A stretch of 64,000 nucleotides of DNA from Polyangiaceae bacterium (GCA_016719945.1 JADJYE010000032.1:281064-345063); one strand, 5' to 3'. Shown: positions 42,552 to 52,313, numbered from the stretch's first letter. Made by a program: numbers and translations. The notes: a model not told the origin generated them from the letters alone.

Positions 42552-43683
42552 AGAGGGGATCCGAGAGGGCCCCGGCGCCGCCGGAGCCGCGGGTCATCGT
42601 CTGCGCTGGCGGCGGCGGCGTGGGCAAGACCACGACCTCAGCGGCGCTCGCGGTCGCGCTAGCCAGGGACGGCGCTCGCGTCCTCGTGGTGACGATCGAT
42701 CCCGCTCGACGGCTGGCGGGCGCGATGGGGGTCGCCATCTCCGACGTCGCCACGCCGGTGCCGCTGGTGGGCGCCAAGGGCAGCCTCCACGCGTTGATGC
42801 CCGACCCCCGCCGCTCGATGCGCACCTTCCTCGAGCACCTCTTCGCAGGGCATCCCGCCGGGCGCGAGCGGCTCCTCTCGAACCGCCTCTACCAGGGGCT
42901 CGCCGACGCCGCTGCGGGGGTCCACGAGCTGGTGGCCATGAACCTCGTGGCCCACGCCTCGGTCGGCGGTGCGTTCGAGGTCATCGTCATCGACACCGCA
43001 CCCTCGCGCCACGCGATCGACTTCGTCACCTACCCCGGCCGCCTCGCTGCGCTGCTGAGCGGCCGCCCCGTTGGCTGGCTCGCGGGCCTCGCCCAGCGCG
43101 CCGCGACGCCCCCTGGAGAGGCCCGATCGGGGGGCCTGCTCTCGTGGGGCGGAGGTCGCGTCGAGGGGATCCTCGCGCGTGTCACTGGGCCGCACCTGGT
43201 GCGTGACACGGCGAGCCTCTTCGCAGAGCTGGCGACGGTTCGTGAGAGGTTCGTGGACCTCACCGACCGGGCCTCGACGCTCCTGCTCGGCGTCGGCGCG
43301 AGCTACGTGCTGGTGGCCGCGCCGACGGCGGCGGCACGCGACGACGTCCTCTACCTTGCGAAGCGCCTCACGAAGCTGGGGCGGACGCCGAGCTGCCTGG
43401 TGCTCAACCGCGCCGACACCGTCGCCGCTCCTTCCTCCAGCGCCTGCGCGGGGCGGCCGGGGTCTCGCCGCCGATCGCGCGCGCGATCGGCGTCCTGGAG
43501 GCCGAACGCGCGAGCCGCAGCGAGGCTGCCCAGGCGCTCGAGCGCGCTCTCTCTTCGGCCCTCCCGCGCGTCCCCATCGTGCGCCTTCCCCACGTGGAAG
43601 CCGTCGCCCCCGAAGCCATCGTGGGGGCCCTCTCGGAGAGCCTCGCGCTCCACCTCGGCGTGCTGCTATCGACCGCCAGGTGA
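42548..43683 (+). CDS. ArsA/GET3-type ATPase, second copy, frameshifted
   Basis: The N-terminal part has Walker A GGGGVGKTTTSA, VTIDPARRLAGAMG and DTAPSRHAIDFV, the full ArsA-like nucleotide site. After VLNRADTVA (about residue 293) the frame becomes Arg/Ser-rich. In the adjacent frame the sequence continues SFLQRLRGAAGVSPPIA and ends LGVLLSTAR at TGA 43681-43683. One missing base at about 43421-43430 explains this. The corrected protein would be about 378 residues. It is paired with the preceding ATPase. Confidence 0.78.
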
Positions 43684-43897
43684 GCGCGATCGCCGACCAA
43701 GCTATTGCGGTGGGTGCCGCCTCTCACGGCGCCGGCGAAGAGGTCGTGCTGAGCTAAGCTCTCCGGGACCGAGGGGATCCTGGTCGACGTGGGCCAGGCC
43801 CCCGCGGACGGCCCAGCTGGATCCGAGATACGGATCACCGCCGATCCACTCGCCCCATCCTACCCTGTAGGTTCCTGGGGTTTCCGCGCCTCCGAGG

Positions 43898-43915
43898 TCG
43901 GCACGACCCTTGCTC
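43898..43915 (+). promoter_or_regulatory. Candidate sigma-54 promoter
   Basis: GGCACGACCCTTGCT at 43900-43914 has GG at 43900-43901 and GC at 43912-43913 with exactly ten bases between, and matches the -24/-12 consensus GGCACG-N4-TTGCW fully. Transcription would start near 43925, only a few bases before ATG 43929, so the message would be nearly leaderless. That weakens the call. Confidence 0.45.
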
Positions 43916-43928
43916 AGGTGCGGGCACC

Positions 43929-45611
43929 ATGAAGAAGGCGCTCCTCACGCTCCTCCTGCTCGCCCTGGCGATCCTCACCGGCTGCGAAGAGGCCGACTCG
44001 ACCGAGTCGGAGTCCTCCGACGCCGTGTCGGACTCGGGCCCGCTCGTGAAGCGGAACACGTCGACCGAGGTCTGGGCGGTCGAGAACGCTTGGGCCGATC
44101 GCGACACGCCGAGCGCCAAGAAGGCGGGCGTGGCGTGGGCGGAGAACAGCGGCCTCTCCTGGGAAGAGAAGTACACCCGCTGGATCGAGACGATGGAGAC
44201 GATGCCCGCCTCTGGCGGCTGGGGCACGACCATCACGCTGACGACGCCGTACGGAGACAAGAAGCTCCCCGGCCCGACGCTCGAGTGCGCGGAGGTCGCG
44301 ATGATGATGCGCGCGACGTTCGCGTCTTGGTACAAGCTGCCGTTCTACCTGCGCGGCTGGGACGCTGCGACGCGCAAGTCGATGTTCGCGGGGCACTTCG
44401 GCTTCGTGAACTCGAACGGCGACCCGGTCAGCCCGTTTCCCCACTTCCGCGACCAATACAAAGACTTCGAGAAGTCGTGGAAGCCCGGTGACGCCTGGCC
44501 GAGCGACGCCAAGCTCCGCGCGAAGCACCTCGGCGGCGACGACACGGTCGAGTTCCTCAAGGACGCGACCGGCGAGGAGCTCGGCGCGGGCGCGTACTTC
44601 GACGAGATCTACCTCAACAAGCGCACCGGCCACTTCATGCGCCTGCTCCTGCTCTACTTCGGCAGCGTGAACCTCGCGGACGGCTCGAACATGTTCCACC
44701 TCGCCCCCGAGGCGACGCGCGCCGGCGACGTGCTGCTCGAGCGCTGGCAGAAGAAGGGCATCGGCCACACCATCCCGGTCATCCGCGTGACGAAGCCCCT
44801 CGAGGGCAAGCTCGCGATCGAGGTCGCCACCGGCTCGATGCCGCGCCGCCAGCCCCGCTACGAGGACGCCCTCTCGGCCCGCCGCTACTTCACGATGGAG
44901 GAGACCGGCGGCGAGGGCACCGCGAGCGACGGCAACGAGTTCGCGAAGCTGGGCGGGGGTATCCGCCGCTGGCGCACCCCGATCAACAAGAACGGCCGCT
45001 GGAGCAACGACGTGTCCGCCGACAGCAAGCCCTCCTACATCTCGGACAGCGACACCGCGGCGATCGCGGCGCGCCCCGCGCGATTCGACGAGATCCTGGT
45101 CACCGGCTCGCCCGAGGAGACGAAGGCCGCGCTGGTGTCGGTCATCAACAACGCCCGCCAGCACCTGGTCGAGCACCCCGCGAGCTGCTCGGCCCGCAGC
45201 AACCGCGAGAAGGCCTTCGAAGATCTGTACGCCATCGCCGACAAGCTCGGCACGACCAAGACCGCCCTCGACGAGGAGCTGCGCGTCGAGGCCGACTACT
45301 CCTTCGCCCCGCTGGTCTACGAAGAGTCGAAGACCTGCTGCTGGAACAGCACCACCCCGGCGATGGCCGAGATCGTCCTCGACTTCGCTCGCGTCGAGCG
45401 CGAGGAGGCCGAGGCCGCCGGCGAGTGCCGCGAGCCCACGGTCTTCAAGAGCCGCACCGACGGCTACAAGCTGTGGGCGGATCACGCCAAGGCGATGGGC
45501 CGCGAGGCCGACTGGCTCGCCTGGAGCGAGGACGAGCCCTGCGCCCAGAAGGACGTCGCCGAGGACACGGCGGACGAGCTCGACGCGACGGCCTTCTGCT
45601 CGCTGCCCTGA
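43929..45611 (+). CDS. Large lipoprotein with transglutaminase-like motifs
   Basis: This 560-residue protein has a classic lipoprotein signal (LAILTGC, Cys 19) and an acidic Ser-rich linker. A region follows with Cys in TLECAEVAMMMRATFASW and, further on, His in IGHTIPVIRV, resembling the Cys...His arrangement and helix context of transglutaminase/papain-like folds. An Asp cannot be assigned. Several other Cys (SKTCCWN, GECREP, EPCAQ, TAFCSLP) suggest disulfides. It is probably on the cell surface. A sigma-54-like promoter lies directly upstream. Confidence 0.7.
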   Translation: MKKALLTLLLLALAILTGCEEADSTESESSDAVSDSGPLVKRNTSTEVWAVENAWADRDTPSAKKAGVAWAENSGLSWEEKYTRWIETMETMPASGGWGTTITLTTPYGDKKLPGPTLECAEVAMMMRATFASWYKLPFYLRGWDAATRKSMFAGHFGFVNSNGDPVSPFPHFRDQYKDFEKSWKPGDAWPSDAKLRAKHLGGDDTVEFLKDATGEELGAGAYFDEIYLNKRTGHFMRLLLLYFGSVNLADGSNMFHLAPEATRAGDVLLERWQKKGIGHTIPVIRVTKPLEGKLAIEVATGSMPRRQPRYEDALSARRYFTMEETGGEGTASDGNEFAKLGGGIRRWRTPINKNGRWSNDVSADSKPSYISDSDTAAIAARPARFDEILVTGSPEETKAALVSVINNARQHLVEHPASCSARSNREKAFEDLYAIADKLGTTKTALDEELRVEADYSFAPLVYEESKTCCWNSTTPAMAEIVLDFARVEREEAEAAGECREPTVFKSRTDGYKLWADHAKAMGREADWLAWSEDEPCAQKDVAEDTADELDATAFCSLP

Positions 45612-45614
45612 CGG

Positions 45615-46589
45615 TCAGCCGCGCAAGAGCGTCACGACGATGAACGCAGCGTAGAGGGAGACCGCGATGGCTCCCTCTACCCGGGTGATGACCCGCTCGG
45701 TGCGGATGAACGTGGCTCCGGCGATGGTGAGGAGCGCGAGGGCACCCAGGTCGAAGGCGAGAGCGCTCAGACTGGCGGAGACCGGAGCGACCGCCGCGGC
45801 CGCGCCGAGACAAAGGTAGACGTTGAAGATGTTCGAGCCCACGACGTTGCCTACCGCGATGTCGGAGTGACCGCGCAGCGCGGCGATCACGCTCGTCACC
45901 AGCTCGGGCAGCGACGTCCCGACTGCCACGATGGTCAGCCCCACCAGACGGTCGCTCATGCCGAAGGCGCGAGCCATCCCCACGGCCCCTCCCACGAACA
46001 GCTGCCCTCCCACCAGCAGCACGCCGAGACCGAGCACTGCGATGACGGCCGATCGCGTCTTGCTGCCGCCAGACGGCGCGCCCGCGGCCTCGCTCGCGCC
46101 GGCTGCGGCGATCGTGTCGAGACGCGCGACGGCGACGACCGCCGCAACGCGGGCCGCCCGCACCATCCACGCCGAGTACCCCGCGGCGACGAGCAACAGG
46201 CCAGCCGCCTCCAGCGGCTGCACCGCACCGTCGAGCGCCAACAGAGGCAAGAGCGCCGTGCTCAAGAGCAGCATCGGGAGCTCGCGCCTACGCAGCGTCC
46301 CGTCGACGCGCGCTGGCTTCACGAGCGCAGCGACGCCGAGGATGAGACCAATGTTGGCGACGTTCGAGCCGATGACGTTGCCCATCGCGACGTCGCCATG
46401 TCCGCTCAGCGCCGCCTCAACCCCGACGATGACCTCCGGAGCCGAAGTGCCATAGGCGACCACCGTGAGCCCGACGATCACCTGGGGGATGCGCAGCGCG
46501 AGCGCCAAGCGCGATGCCCCGGCGACGAACCACTCGGCGCCGAAGTAGAGCAACAGGCCCCCTCCGAGAAGCTGGACCGCGACCATCAT
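45615..46589 (-). CDS. Calcium/sodium antiporter, YrbG/CaCA family
   Basis: This 324-residue inner-membrane protein has about ten hydrophobic segments in two inverted halves. Each half has its alpha-repeat: GLTVVAYGTSAPEVIVG with GHGDVAMGNVIGSN, and GLTIVAVGTSLPELVTS with GHSDIAVGNVVGSN. These carry the ion-binding Glu and Asn residues of CaCA exchangers. A central cytoplasmic loop is Ala/Gly-rich. Start at tandem ATGs (46589/46586). It is convergent with the lipoprotein at 43929 (3 bp gap). Confidence 0.92.
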   Translation of the reverse strand: MMVAVQLLGGGLLLYFGAEWFVAGASRLALALRIPQVIVGLTVVAYGTSAPEVIVGVEAALSGHGDVAMGNVIGSNVANIGLILGVAALVKPARVDGTLRRRELPMLLLSTALLPLLALDGAVQPLEAAGLLLVAAGYSAWMVRAARVAAVVAVARLDTIAAAGASEAAGAPSGGSKTRSAVIAVLGLGVLLVGGQLFVGGAVGMARAFGMSDRLVGLTIVAVGTSLPELVTSVIAALRGHSDIAVGNVVGSNIFNVYLCLGAAAAVAPVSASLSALAFDLGALALLTIAGATFIRTERVITRVEGAIAVSLYAAFIVVTLLRG

Positions 46590-46654
46590 AGGTGGGCGAG
46601 CACGGTACTTCGTTTCAGACCGGCTCGCTCGCTGGAGCTGGCCCCCCGATGGTT

Positions 46655-48124
46655 TCAGCCAGCGGGCACCAGCCGCTCCTCCGCCAGGTGGGCGCAGGAG
46701 CGGCCCGCCTGCTTCGAGCGATAGAGCGCCGCGTCCGCCACCGCGAAGAGCCCCTTCGGGTCGTCGCAATGCGCGGGGAAGGTCGCCCCCCCGAGGCTCA
46801 CCGATATCCCACCGGCGCGCGCCTCGCGATCGATGCGTGAGAGGACCGCCGCGAGGCCCTGCCGATCGAGATCGGGCAGGAGCACGACGAACTCGTCCCC
46901 GCCATAACGCGCGAGCGAGTCGCCGGCGCGGGTCGTGCGCTCGAGCAGCCGGGCGACGCGCTTCAACAGATCGTCCCCGGCCTCGTGCCCGCGCGTGTCG
47001 TTCTCGACCTTGAAATGGTCGACGTCGGCGATCAAGAGCGACAGCGGGCTCACGCTCCGCCTCGCCCGGTCTGCGAGCAGCGCGAACCGCTCGTCGAGCT
47101 CGCGCCGGTTCGCGAGGCCGGTGAGCGCGTCGGTCCGCGAAAGACCGAGGGCGCGCTCGAAGAGGCGGAGGTTGTCGATGACGAGCGCCGCCTGATCGAT
47201 GAACACGTCGAGGTGCTGGAGGCGCTCCTCGGCGATCGGACCCCCATAACGATCGTCGGCGAAGACGAGCCCAAAGGGCGCCCCGCGCGCGCGCAGGGCG
47301 GCGACCACGAAGGGCGTGCGCACGTCGAGCTGGTCGAAGGGCCCACGATCGCTCGGCTCGAAGAGGAGCGCGCCAGCAGCAGAGAAGGCGCGAGCGAGCC
47401 ACGGGTCGTCCTCGCGGAGCTCCATCCGCTGTACGGTCCGCGCGAGCGGACCCGGCGTCGGATCGGAGGCGCCGTCGAGGGTGCGCTCGACGTCGACGTC
47501 CTCGAGCTCGAGGCTCTCCCACACGCGGTGCGCCTCGGCCTCGTCGGCGGGCCCCTCGGCCCACGCCCCGACCAGGCGATCGGACGCACGAAGGAACAGC
47601 GCCGCCCGGTGGAACCCGAGGCCGAAGCCCGCGGTGAGGCCACGCAGGAGCAGCCGCTGCGCGAGCGCCTGATCGCTGGTCGCGAGCATGCGCGAGGTCA
47701 CCTTTCGGAGCGTGGCGAGGCTGGATGAGCTGAAGGACAGCTGGTCGAGGACGCGCGCGACGTCGCTCGGCCCGAAGAGGTCGAGCAAGATGCGCGGGAG
47801 GATGGCGCGCAGCTCGACCGACAGCTCGTCCACCGCGAGCCGCCGCTTCTTGTCCGCGATGGCCAGCTCGAGGGCGAGCATGGGGCCCGTCGCGACCGAC
47901 TGGAGCGAGAGACCATCGCCGCGCAGCGCGAGCTTGAGGAGCTGCCGGGCGCCGACAGGCAGCTCATGAGCAGAGCCTTCAGGCAGCACGAGGCTGAGGG
48001 CGAGCGGTCGCTGCAGGCGCCGAAGCGTCGCGGAGAGGTGCGGCGGAACGGCCGCGAGTCGAGCCGCTCGCTCCACCTCGACCGGGAGCGCGACAGAGGT
48101 CTCCTCGGCCCTCCCCTTCGCCAT
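46655..48124 (-). CDS. GGDEF diguanylate cyclase with GAF-like sensor
   Basis: The first 150 residues of this 489-residue protein are unassigned helices. Residues about 170-315 look like a GAF domain (PFVVAALRARGAPFGLVFADD). The C-terminal 165 residues are a GGDEF domain with DALTGLANRRELDE, the metal-binding LLIADVDHFK and the intact active site YGGDEFVVLLP, so c-di-GMP synthesis is expected. No RxxD inhibitory site is obvious directly upstream. The ATG overlaps the ttcA stop by one base (TAATG), so the two genes are coupled. Confidence 0.9.
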   Translation of the reverse strand: MAKGRAEETSVALPVEVERAARLAAVPPHLSATLRRLQRPLALSLVLPEGSAHELPVGARQLLKLALRGDGLSLQSVATGPMLALELAIADKKRRLAVDELSVELRAILPRILLDLFGPSDVARVLDQLSFSSSSLATLRKVTSRMLATSDQALAQRLLLRGLTAGFGLGFHRAALFLRASDRLVGAWAEGPADEAEAHRVWESLELEDVDVERTLDGASDPTPGPLARTVQRMELREDDPWLARAFSAAGALLFEPSDRGPFDQLDVRTPFVVAALRARGAPFGLVFADDRYGGPIAEERLQHLDVFIDQAALVIDNLRLFERALGLSRTDALTGLANRRELDERFALLADRARRSVSPLSLLIADVDHFKVENDTRGHEAGDDLLKRVARLLERTTRAGDSLARYGGDEFVVLLPDLDRQGLAAVLSRIDREARAGGISVSLGGATFPAHCDDPKGLFAVADAALYRSKQAGRSCAHLAEERLVPAG

Positions 48125-48987
48125 TACTCCCCGCCCGAGAGGACCGGCAGGGCCCGCGCGTGCCGCCGCGTCGGCGCCGCCTCGACGGGTCGCGGGCGGA
48201 TCTCGGCGGGGCGCGCGTCCCAAGCCGCCTTCACCTCGCGGTCGAGCAGGTGCGTCGGCCGCACGTTCTGGAGCGCGTGCAGCATCACGCTCTTGAGCTG
48301 CGGGTTCGACGCCTCGAGCTGCACCAAGAGCTCACCGATCGCCTCGCGCTTGAGCCCCTCCTGCGATCCGCACAGGTTGCACGGCAGGATGGGGAACTCC
48401 TGCTCGGCAGCGAGCGCGACGAGGTCGGCCTCGGCGCACTCGATCAGCGGGCGGATCACCTGGAAGCGCCCGTCGTCGGTGGTGTAGCGGGCGGGCATCG
48501 CCTGGAGCCTACCGCTGTAGAACAGGTTCAAGAGGAACGTCTCGAGCGTGTCCTCGCGATGGTGGCCGAGCGCGATCTTGTTGCAGCCGAGGCGCTCCGC
48601 CGCGGTGTAGAGGATGCCGCGGCGCAGCCGCGAGCAGAGCGAGCAATACGTCGCCCCTGGCTCGAGGTGCGAGACGACGACCGAGTACGTGTCCTCCGAG
48701 AGGATCTCGAACGGGTACCCTCGCGCTTCGAGCCACGCGCGGAGCGGCGCTCCGTCGTAGCCGGGCTGCTGCTGGTCCAGGTGCACCGCGACCAGCTCGA
48801 TCGAGAACGGCATCCGCGCCTTCACGCCGTGAAGGAGGTGGAGCATGCCGTAGCTGTCCTTGCCGCCCGACAGCGCGACCATGATCCGGTCTCCTGGCTC
48901 GAGGAGCTGGTAGTCGGCCGAGGTCTGCGCGATCTGGCGCTGCAGACGTTGCTCGAGGCGGCTCTGCTTCATGCTGGCGCGAACCAT
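48124..48987 (-). CDS. ttcA: tRNA 2-thiocytidine biosynthesis protein TtcA
   Basis: From ATG 48987 (or 48972) this 287-residue protein carries the PP-loop SGGKDSYGML. Two Cys pairs are CSLC in TYCSLCSR and CNLC in PCNLCGSQE; three Cys of such pairs ligate the [4Fe-4S] cluster of TtcA. HHREDTLETFLLNLFY is also diagnostic. The enzyme thiolates C32 of certain tRNAs using ATP. It is divergent from the DUF2169 gene (64 bp) and coupled to the diguanylate cyclase. Confidence 0.93.
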   Translation of the reverse strand: MVRASMKQSRLEQRLQRQIAQTSADYQLLEPGDRIMVALSGGKDSYGMLHLLHGVKARMPFSIELVAVHLDQQQPGYDGAPLRAWLEARGYPFEILSEDTYSVVVSHLEPGATYCSLCSRLRRGILYTAAERLGCNKIALGHHREDTLETFLLNLFYSGRLQAMPARYTTDDGRFQVIRPLIECAEADLVALAAEQEFPILPCNLCGSQEGLKREAIGELLVQLEASNPQLKSVMLHALQNVRPTHLLDREVKAAWDARPAEIRPRPVEAAPTRRHARALPVLSGGE

Positions 48988-49051
48988 GCCACGGCTCTTC
49001 AGCCAGCGCACCGGCCAAGCCACCGCCAACCCTCGGTGATACGGTCGGCCG

Positions 49052-50164
49052 GTGCTGGTCGCGCGCCGGGTGCCGGTCCCCGTGGGGCTCGTGCGGTTTA
49101 CGGATCGCGCAGACTCGTACTCCATCGCGGTCAAGATGACGTTCGACATCGCGCACGCGGGCTGGGCGACCCGCCTCGCCGACGCCGACCCGCTCTCTGC
49201 GGACGTCCTCGATGAGCAGGAGTCGCGTCGCTACCCATCGGATTTCGTGCCGATGAAGCTGACCTGCGACGTCTTGCTGGTGGGAGAGGCCCTCGGCGAT
49301 CAGGAGACCCCAGTGCGCGTGCGAGCTTCGGGGCTCTCCAAGTCGGCCTCGTGCGCCGCCCTGCTGGGCCCTCTTCCGGCGGACCGGACCGATCCGCTGG
49401 CGCAGGACGCTCCCCTCGACCAGCGCCTTCCGTGGCCGCAGCTGCCGCTCGAGGTCGGGGTCGACTACGGCGGCGTGAACCTGGGCGCCATCCTCCCGGG
49501 CCCGATGCCCTCGGCCGCGCTCGTGTTCGACGGTCAGGTCCAGTCGGCGATCGCGCAGCCCCTCCACATCGACACGATCCTCCTCGATCCCGTAGAGGCG
49601 ACCTGCAGCGTCATCTTCCGCGGTCTCTTCCAACACCCCGGCAGCGTGCATCGGAGCCTGCTCTTCGTCGTCGATCCCAACAAGAGCCTCGCCTCCGTCC
49701 CGATCGAAGAGGTCGAAGCGTGGCCTCGCGTCCCGGTCGAGATGGCCCCCGACGCGATGGTCGACGCGACATACGGCGTCGGCGCCCCTGAAGCCCCGGT
49801 GCTCGATCTCGAGGACGCGGAGGATCAGGAGGAAGAGGCCGGCCCCGACTCGGACACGGCCGTGAGGCCCATCCCCCGGACCGCGCCCCCTCCAGCACCT
49901 GTCCAGGCCGAGCCGGAGGCCGAGCCAGGTCCACCCTCGCTGCGCGCCGCGGGCCTGCCGTTCTTGCCCAGGCTCGACTCCCCCTACGCGCAGGAGGACG
50001 ACGAAGACCCCCGCTCGTCCTCGCGCACCCCGCTCCTGGTCATCGGCCCGATCGGGACGCCGCTCGCGTACCCGCCGGTGCCCTTCAAGACCTCACTTCG
50101 CAGCGAGGATCCCGAGGACACCCTCCCGGGCGTCACGCCTGCTGCGCCCCCCCGCGACCGCTGA
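49052..50164 (+). CDS. DUF2169-type protein
   Basis: This 370-residue protein starts at GTG 49052. The first 240 residues have the DUF2169 pattern (LVARRVPVPVGLVRF, PSDFVPMKLTCDVLLVG, LLFVVDPNKSLASVP), a family often linked to type VI secretion accessory functions. The rest is an acidic, Pro-rich tail ending PLAYPPVPFKTSLRSEDPED. No other T6SS gene is in the window, so that link is only by family. Confidence 0.78.
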   Translation: MLVARRVPVPVGLVRFTDRADSYSIAVKMTFDIAHAGWATRLADADPLSADVLDEQESRRYPSDFVPMKLTCDVLLVGEALGDQETPVRVRASGLSKSASCAALLGPLPADRTDPLAQDAPLDQRLPWPQLPLEVGVDYGGVNLGAILPGPMPSAALVFDGQVQSAIAQPLHIDTILLDPVEATCSVIFRGLFQHPGSVHRSLLFVVDPNKSLASVPIEEVEAWPRVPVEMAPDAMVDATYGVGAPEAPVLDLEDAEDQEEEAGPDSDTAVRPIPRTAPPPAPVQAEPEAEPGPPSLRAAGLPFLPRLDSPYAQEDDEDPRSSSRTPLLVIGPIGTPLAYPPVPFKTSLRSEDPEDTLPGVTPAAPPRDR

Positions 50165-50329
50165 GCCCTGCGGCAGCGGCTCCGCAGCCGCCGCAGGTGC
50201 GGCAGCCGCTCCACAGGGTCTCGCACCCTCATTTCGAGGCAAATTTGCGGCATTCACGGTGGCACGAGCGCTGCAATCGGGTCCTACGACGGCGGCGCAC
50301 TGAGCGTCGCCCCAGAAGGAGAACCCCCC

Positions 50330-50806
50330 ATGTCCCGCACTCTGAAGGTCGCTCTGGTCGCTCTCGGTCTCTCGGTCTTCCCCGTCTCGTACGCGCTCGC
50401 CGACAGCCCTGCCGAGCAGAAGGCCGGCAAAGCCGAGGCGGCCAAGAAGAACTTCCCGATGGCCGGCGCGGAGTTCATGGAGAAGCTCGAGGACCGGATC
50501 GAGAAGCGCCGCGACCGCATCACCGACCGCATGGCGAAGCACAGCGTCCCCGCTGCGACCCAGAAGGAGGTCCTCGCCGACTTCGACGCGGGCGCCGAGA
50601 AGGTGCGCGCCGCCGGCAAGACCGCAGCGAAGGACGGCACCGTGACGCTCGACGAGGCCAAGACGGTCCACGGCGTCGTGAAGGAGGTCAAGAAGGAGCT
50701 GCGCAAGGAGCACGGCAAGGGCAACGGCGGCGGCAAAGGCAAGAAGGGCAAAGACGGCAAGGGCAAGGAAGGCAAGGGCAAGAAGGGCAAGGGCCAGCCC
50801 GCCTGA
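50330..50806 (+). CDS. Small exported protein with Gly-Lys-rich tail
   Basis: This 158-residue protein has a strong ribosome site (AGAAGGAGA) and a signal peptide ending SYALA. A helical segment (EFMEKLEDRIEKRRDRITDRM) follows, then a 35-residue tail of Gly/Lys repeats (GKGKKGKDGKGKEGKG). The tail could bind polyanions such as DNA, LPS or exopolysaccharide. No known family. It is convergent with the next gene. Confidence 0.7.
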   Translation: MSRTLKVALVALGLSVFPVSYALADSPAEQKAGKAEAAKKNFPMAGAEFMEKLEDRIEKRRDRITDRMAKHSVPAATQKEVLADFDAGAEKVRAAGKTAAKDGTVTLDEAKTVHGVVKEVKKELRKEHGKGNGGGKGKKGKDGKGKEGKGKKGKGQPA

Positions 50807-50873
50807 GCGCGCCAAATGACTTCGAGGTCGGAAAGGGCGACGCGGCGAGGCCCTCCTCGCCGCGCCGCTCGCT

Positions 50874-52226
50874 TCAGTCGTTCGCGAAGTCGGTCCAGCC
50901 GCTCATCCAGTCGTCAGACGCGTCCTTGAACGCGCCGACGTAGGTGGCCGTCGGGTCGAGAGCATCACCGACCGGCTCCCCGCCCGGGATCATCGCAGCG
51001 GGCCCGGGGCTGGGCGTCGACGCGAAGCAGAAGCTCAGGTCAGGCCCCTCGCTGGTGTTCCCTTCGCCGCCCTCAAACCAGGCGATCTCGTCGAACCCGC
51101 CGTCGTCGTCCTCGTTGGGCAGTCCGTCGTCCGACTCCGGCTGGTCCTCGACGTATGCGACGTCCTCCACGGACATCCTCACGAAGACCGAGTGCGTGAG
51201 CTCCACCTCCGTCGGGGGCACGTCGCGGAAGTCCACCCCAGCCTCGAAGCCCGCCACCAGCGCGTTGGTGATGGTGGCGTTGAACCCTCGCCGAAAGAGG
51301 AAGCCGAACTGCTGCTTCGGCTGGTCGGAGTCCTGGCCGCAGAGCGTCACGTTCGAGATCTTCGGGTTCGTCACCGGAGCGACCTCGGGATCGTCCTTGT
51401 CGTTGTCGGCCTCGAAGCCGTTGGCGTCGTCAGCGATGGTCGGATCCTGGACCAGGAACAGGAACTGCAGCGACCCGGTGTAGCCCGAGTCGAAGTCGAA
51501 GCCGTCGTCGCCGTTGCGATAACAGACGAGATGGGAGGCGTTCACCGTGCCGCCGAAGAACTCGAAGCAATCGTCGAGCGTGTTCTTGACCTGCACGAAG
51601 TCGACCGTCGTCCCGCGGCCCACGCCCGCCAGGGTGAGGCCGTTGATCTCGTTGCCGTCGGAGATCTCGATCCCGCCGAACTCGATGCGCACGTGCTCGA
51701 GGGTCCCGCTGTCGTCGTCGGCGTCGGTGCCGCCGTAGAGCTGCGGCTCCTGGAAGCCCTCGACCTCGGCCTCGCCGCCCGCCTCGTTGATGGGCGCCTT
51801 GCCCAGGATGACCACGCCACCCCAGTCTCCCTCCCCGCGCTCGCCAGCCGGCAGCGCGCTCGTGAAGACGATCGGCTGCGTGGCGGTTCCACGGGCGTCG
51901 ATCTTCCCGCCGCGCTGGACGACGAGCGTCCCGAGGGACGCCTTGTCACCCACGATGGTGGTGCCGGGCTCGATGGTCAGCGTCTCCCCAGCGGGCACGG
52001 AGACGACGCCCTTCAAGATCCAGAGGGTGTCACTCGTGAGGGTGATCGACGAGATCTCTCCCTCGAGCTCTTGCTCGGTCGCGGGAGGTCCGCCGCCCTC
52101 GCCTCCGCCGCCCTCCTCGCCGCCACCATTACCGCCGGTCTGCGACGGATCGTCGTCCCCACAGGCGCCCGCGAGCGCCGCGAGGGAGAGCAGCAGCGAG
52201 GTCGTCACCATTCGGTTCAAGCTCAT
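50874..52226 (-). CDS. Acidic beta-helix lipoprotein of the Ton operon
   Basis: This 450-residue lipoprotein (LAGAC, Cys 22) has a Gly/Glu linker and then a parallel beta-helix-like region beginning TLWILKGVVSVPAGETLTIE. Repeated Asp-rich turns (DDCFEFFGG, NGDDGFDFDSG, ADNDKDDPE) look suited to calcium binding. Similar lipoproteins occur next to TonB receptors in Bacteroidota and Myxococcota. It is the last gene of the leftward tonB-exbB-exbD-exbD-receptor set, 87 bp after the receptor. A surface ligand-capture role, as for SusD-like partners, is inferred. Confidence 0.78.
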   Translation of the reverse strand: MSLNRMVTTSLLLSLAALAGACGDDDPSQTGGNGGGEEGGGGEGGGPPATEQELEGEISSITLTSDTLWILKGVVSVPAGETLTIEPGTTIVGDKASLGTLVVQRGGKIDARGTATQPIVFTSALPAGERGEGDWGGVVILGKAPINEAGGEAEVEGFQEPQLYGGTDADDDSGTLEHVRIEFGGIEISDGNEINGLTLAGVGRGTTVDFVQVKNTLDDCFEFFGGTVNASHLVCYRNGDDGFDFDSGYTGSLQFLFLVQDPTIADDANGFEADNDKDDPEVAPVTNPKISNVTLCGQDSDQPKQQFGFLFRRGFNATITNALVAGFEAGVDFRDVPPTEVELTHSVFVRMSVEDVAYVEDQPESDDGLPNEDDDGGFDEIAWFEGGEGNTSEGPDLSFCFASTPSPGPAAMIPGGEPVGDALDPTATYVGAFKDASDDWMSGWTDFAND

Positions 52227-52313
52227 GGATCGTGTCTCCTTAGTGATTGCGCGCGAACAGTGCTGGTCGCGCGTGAATGGCAGGCGCCGCCGCTGTGACG
52301 ATTGTGGAGCGAA

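Noticed and set aside
41640..43683. Arsenite export operon
   Set aside because: The ArsA-like proteins lack the arsenite-binding Cys residues, and no arsB, arsC, arsD or arsR gene is nearby.
49052..50164. Type VI secretion cluster
   Set aside because: Only a DUF2169-like protein is present; no Hcp, VgrG, sheath, PAAR or ClpV gene is found in the window.
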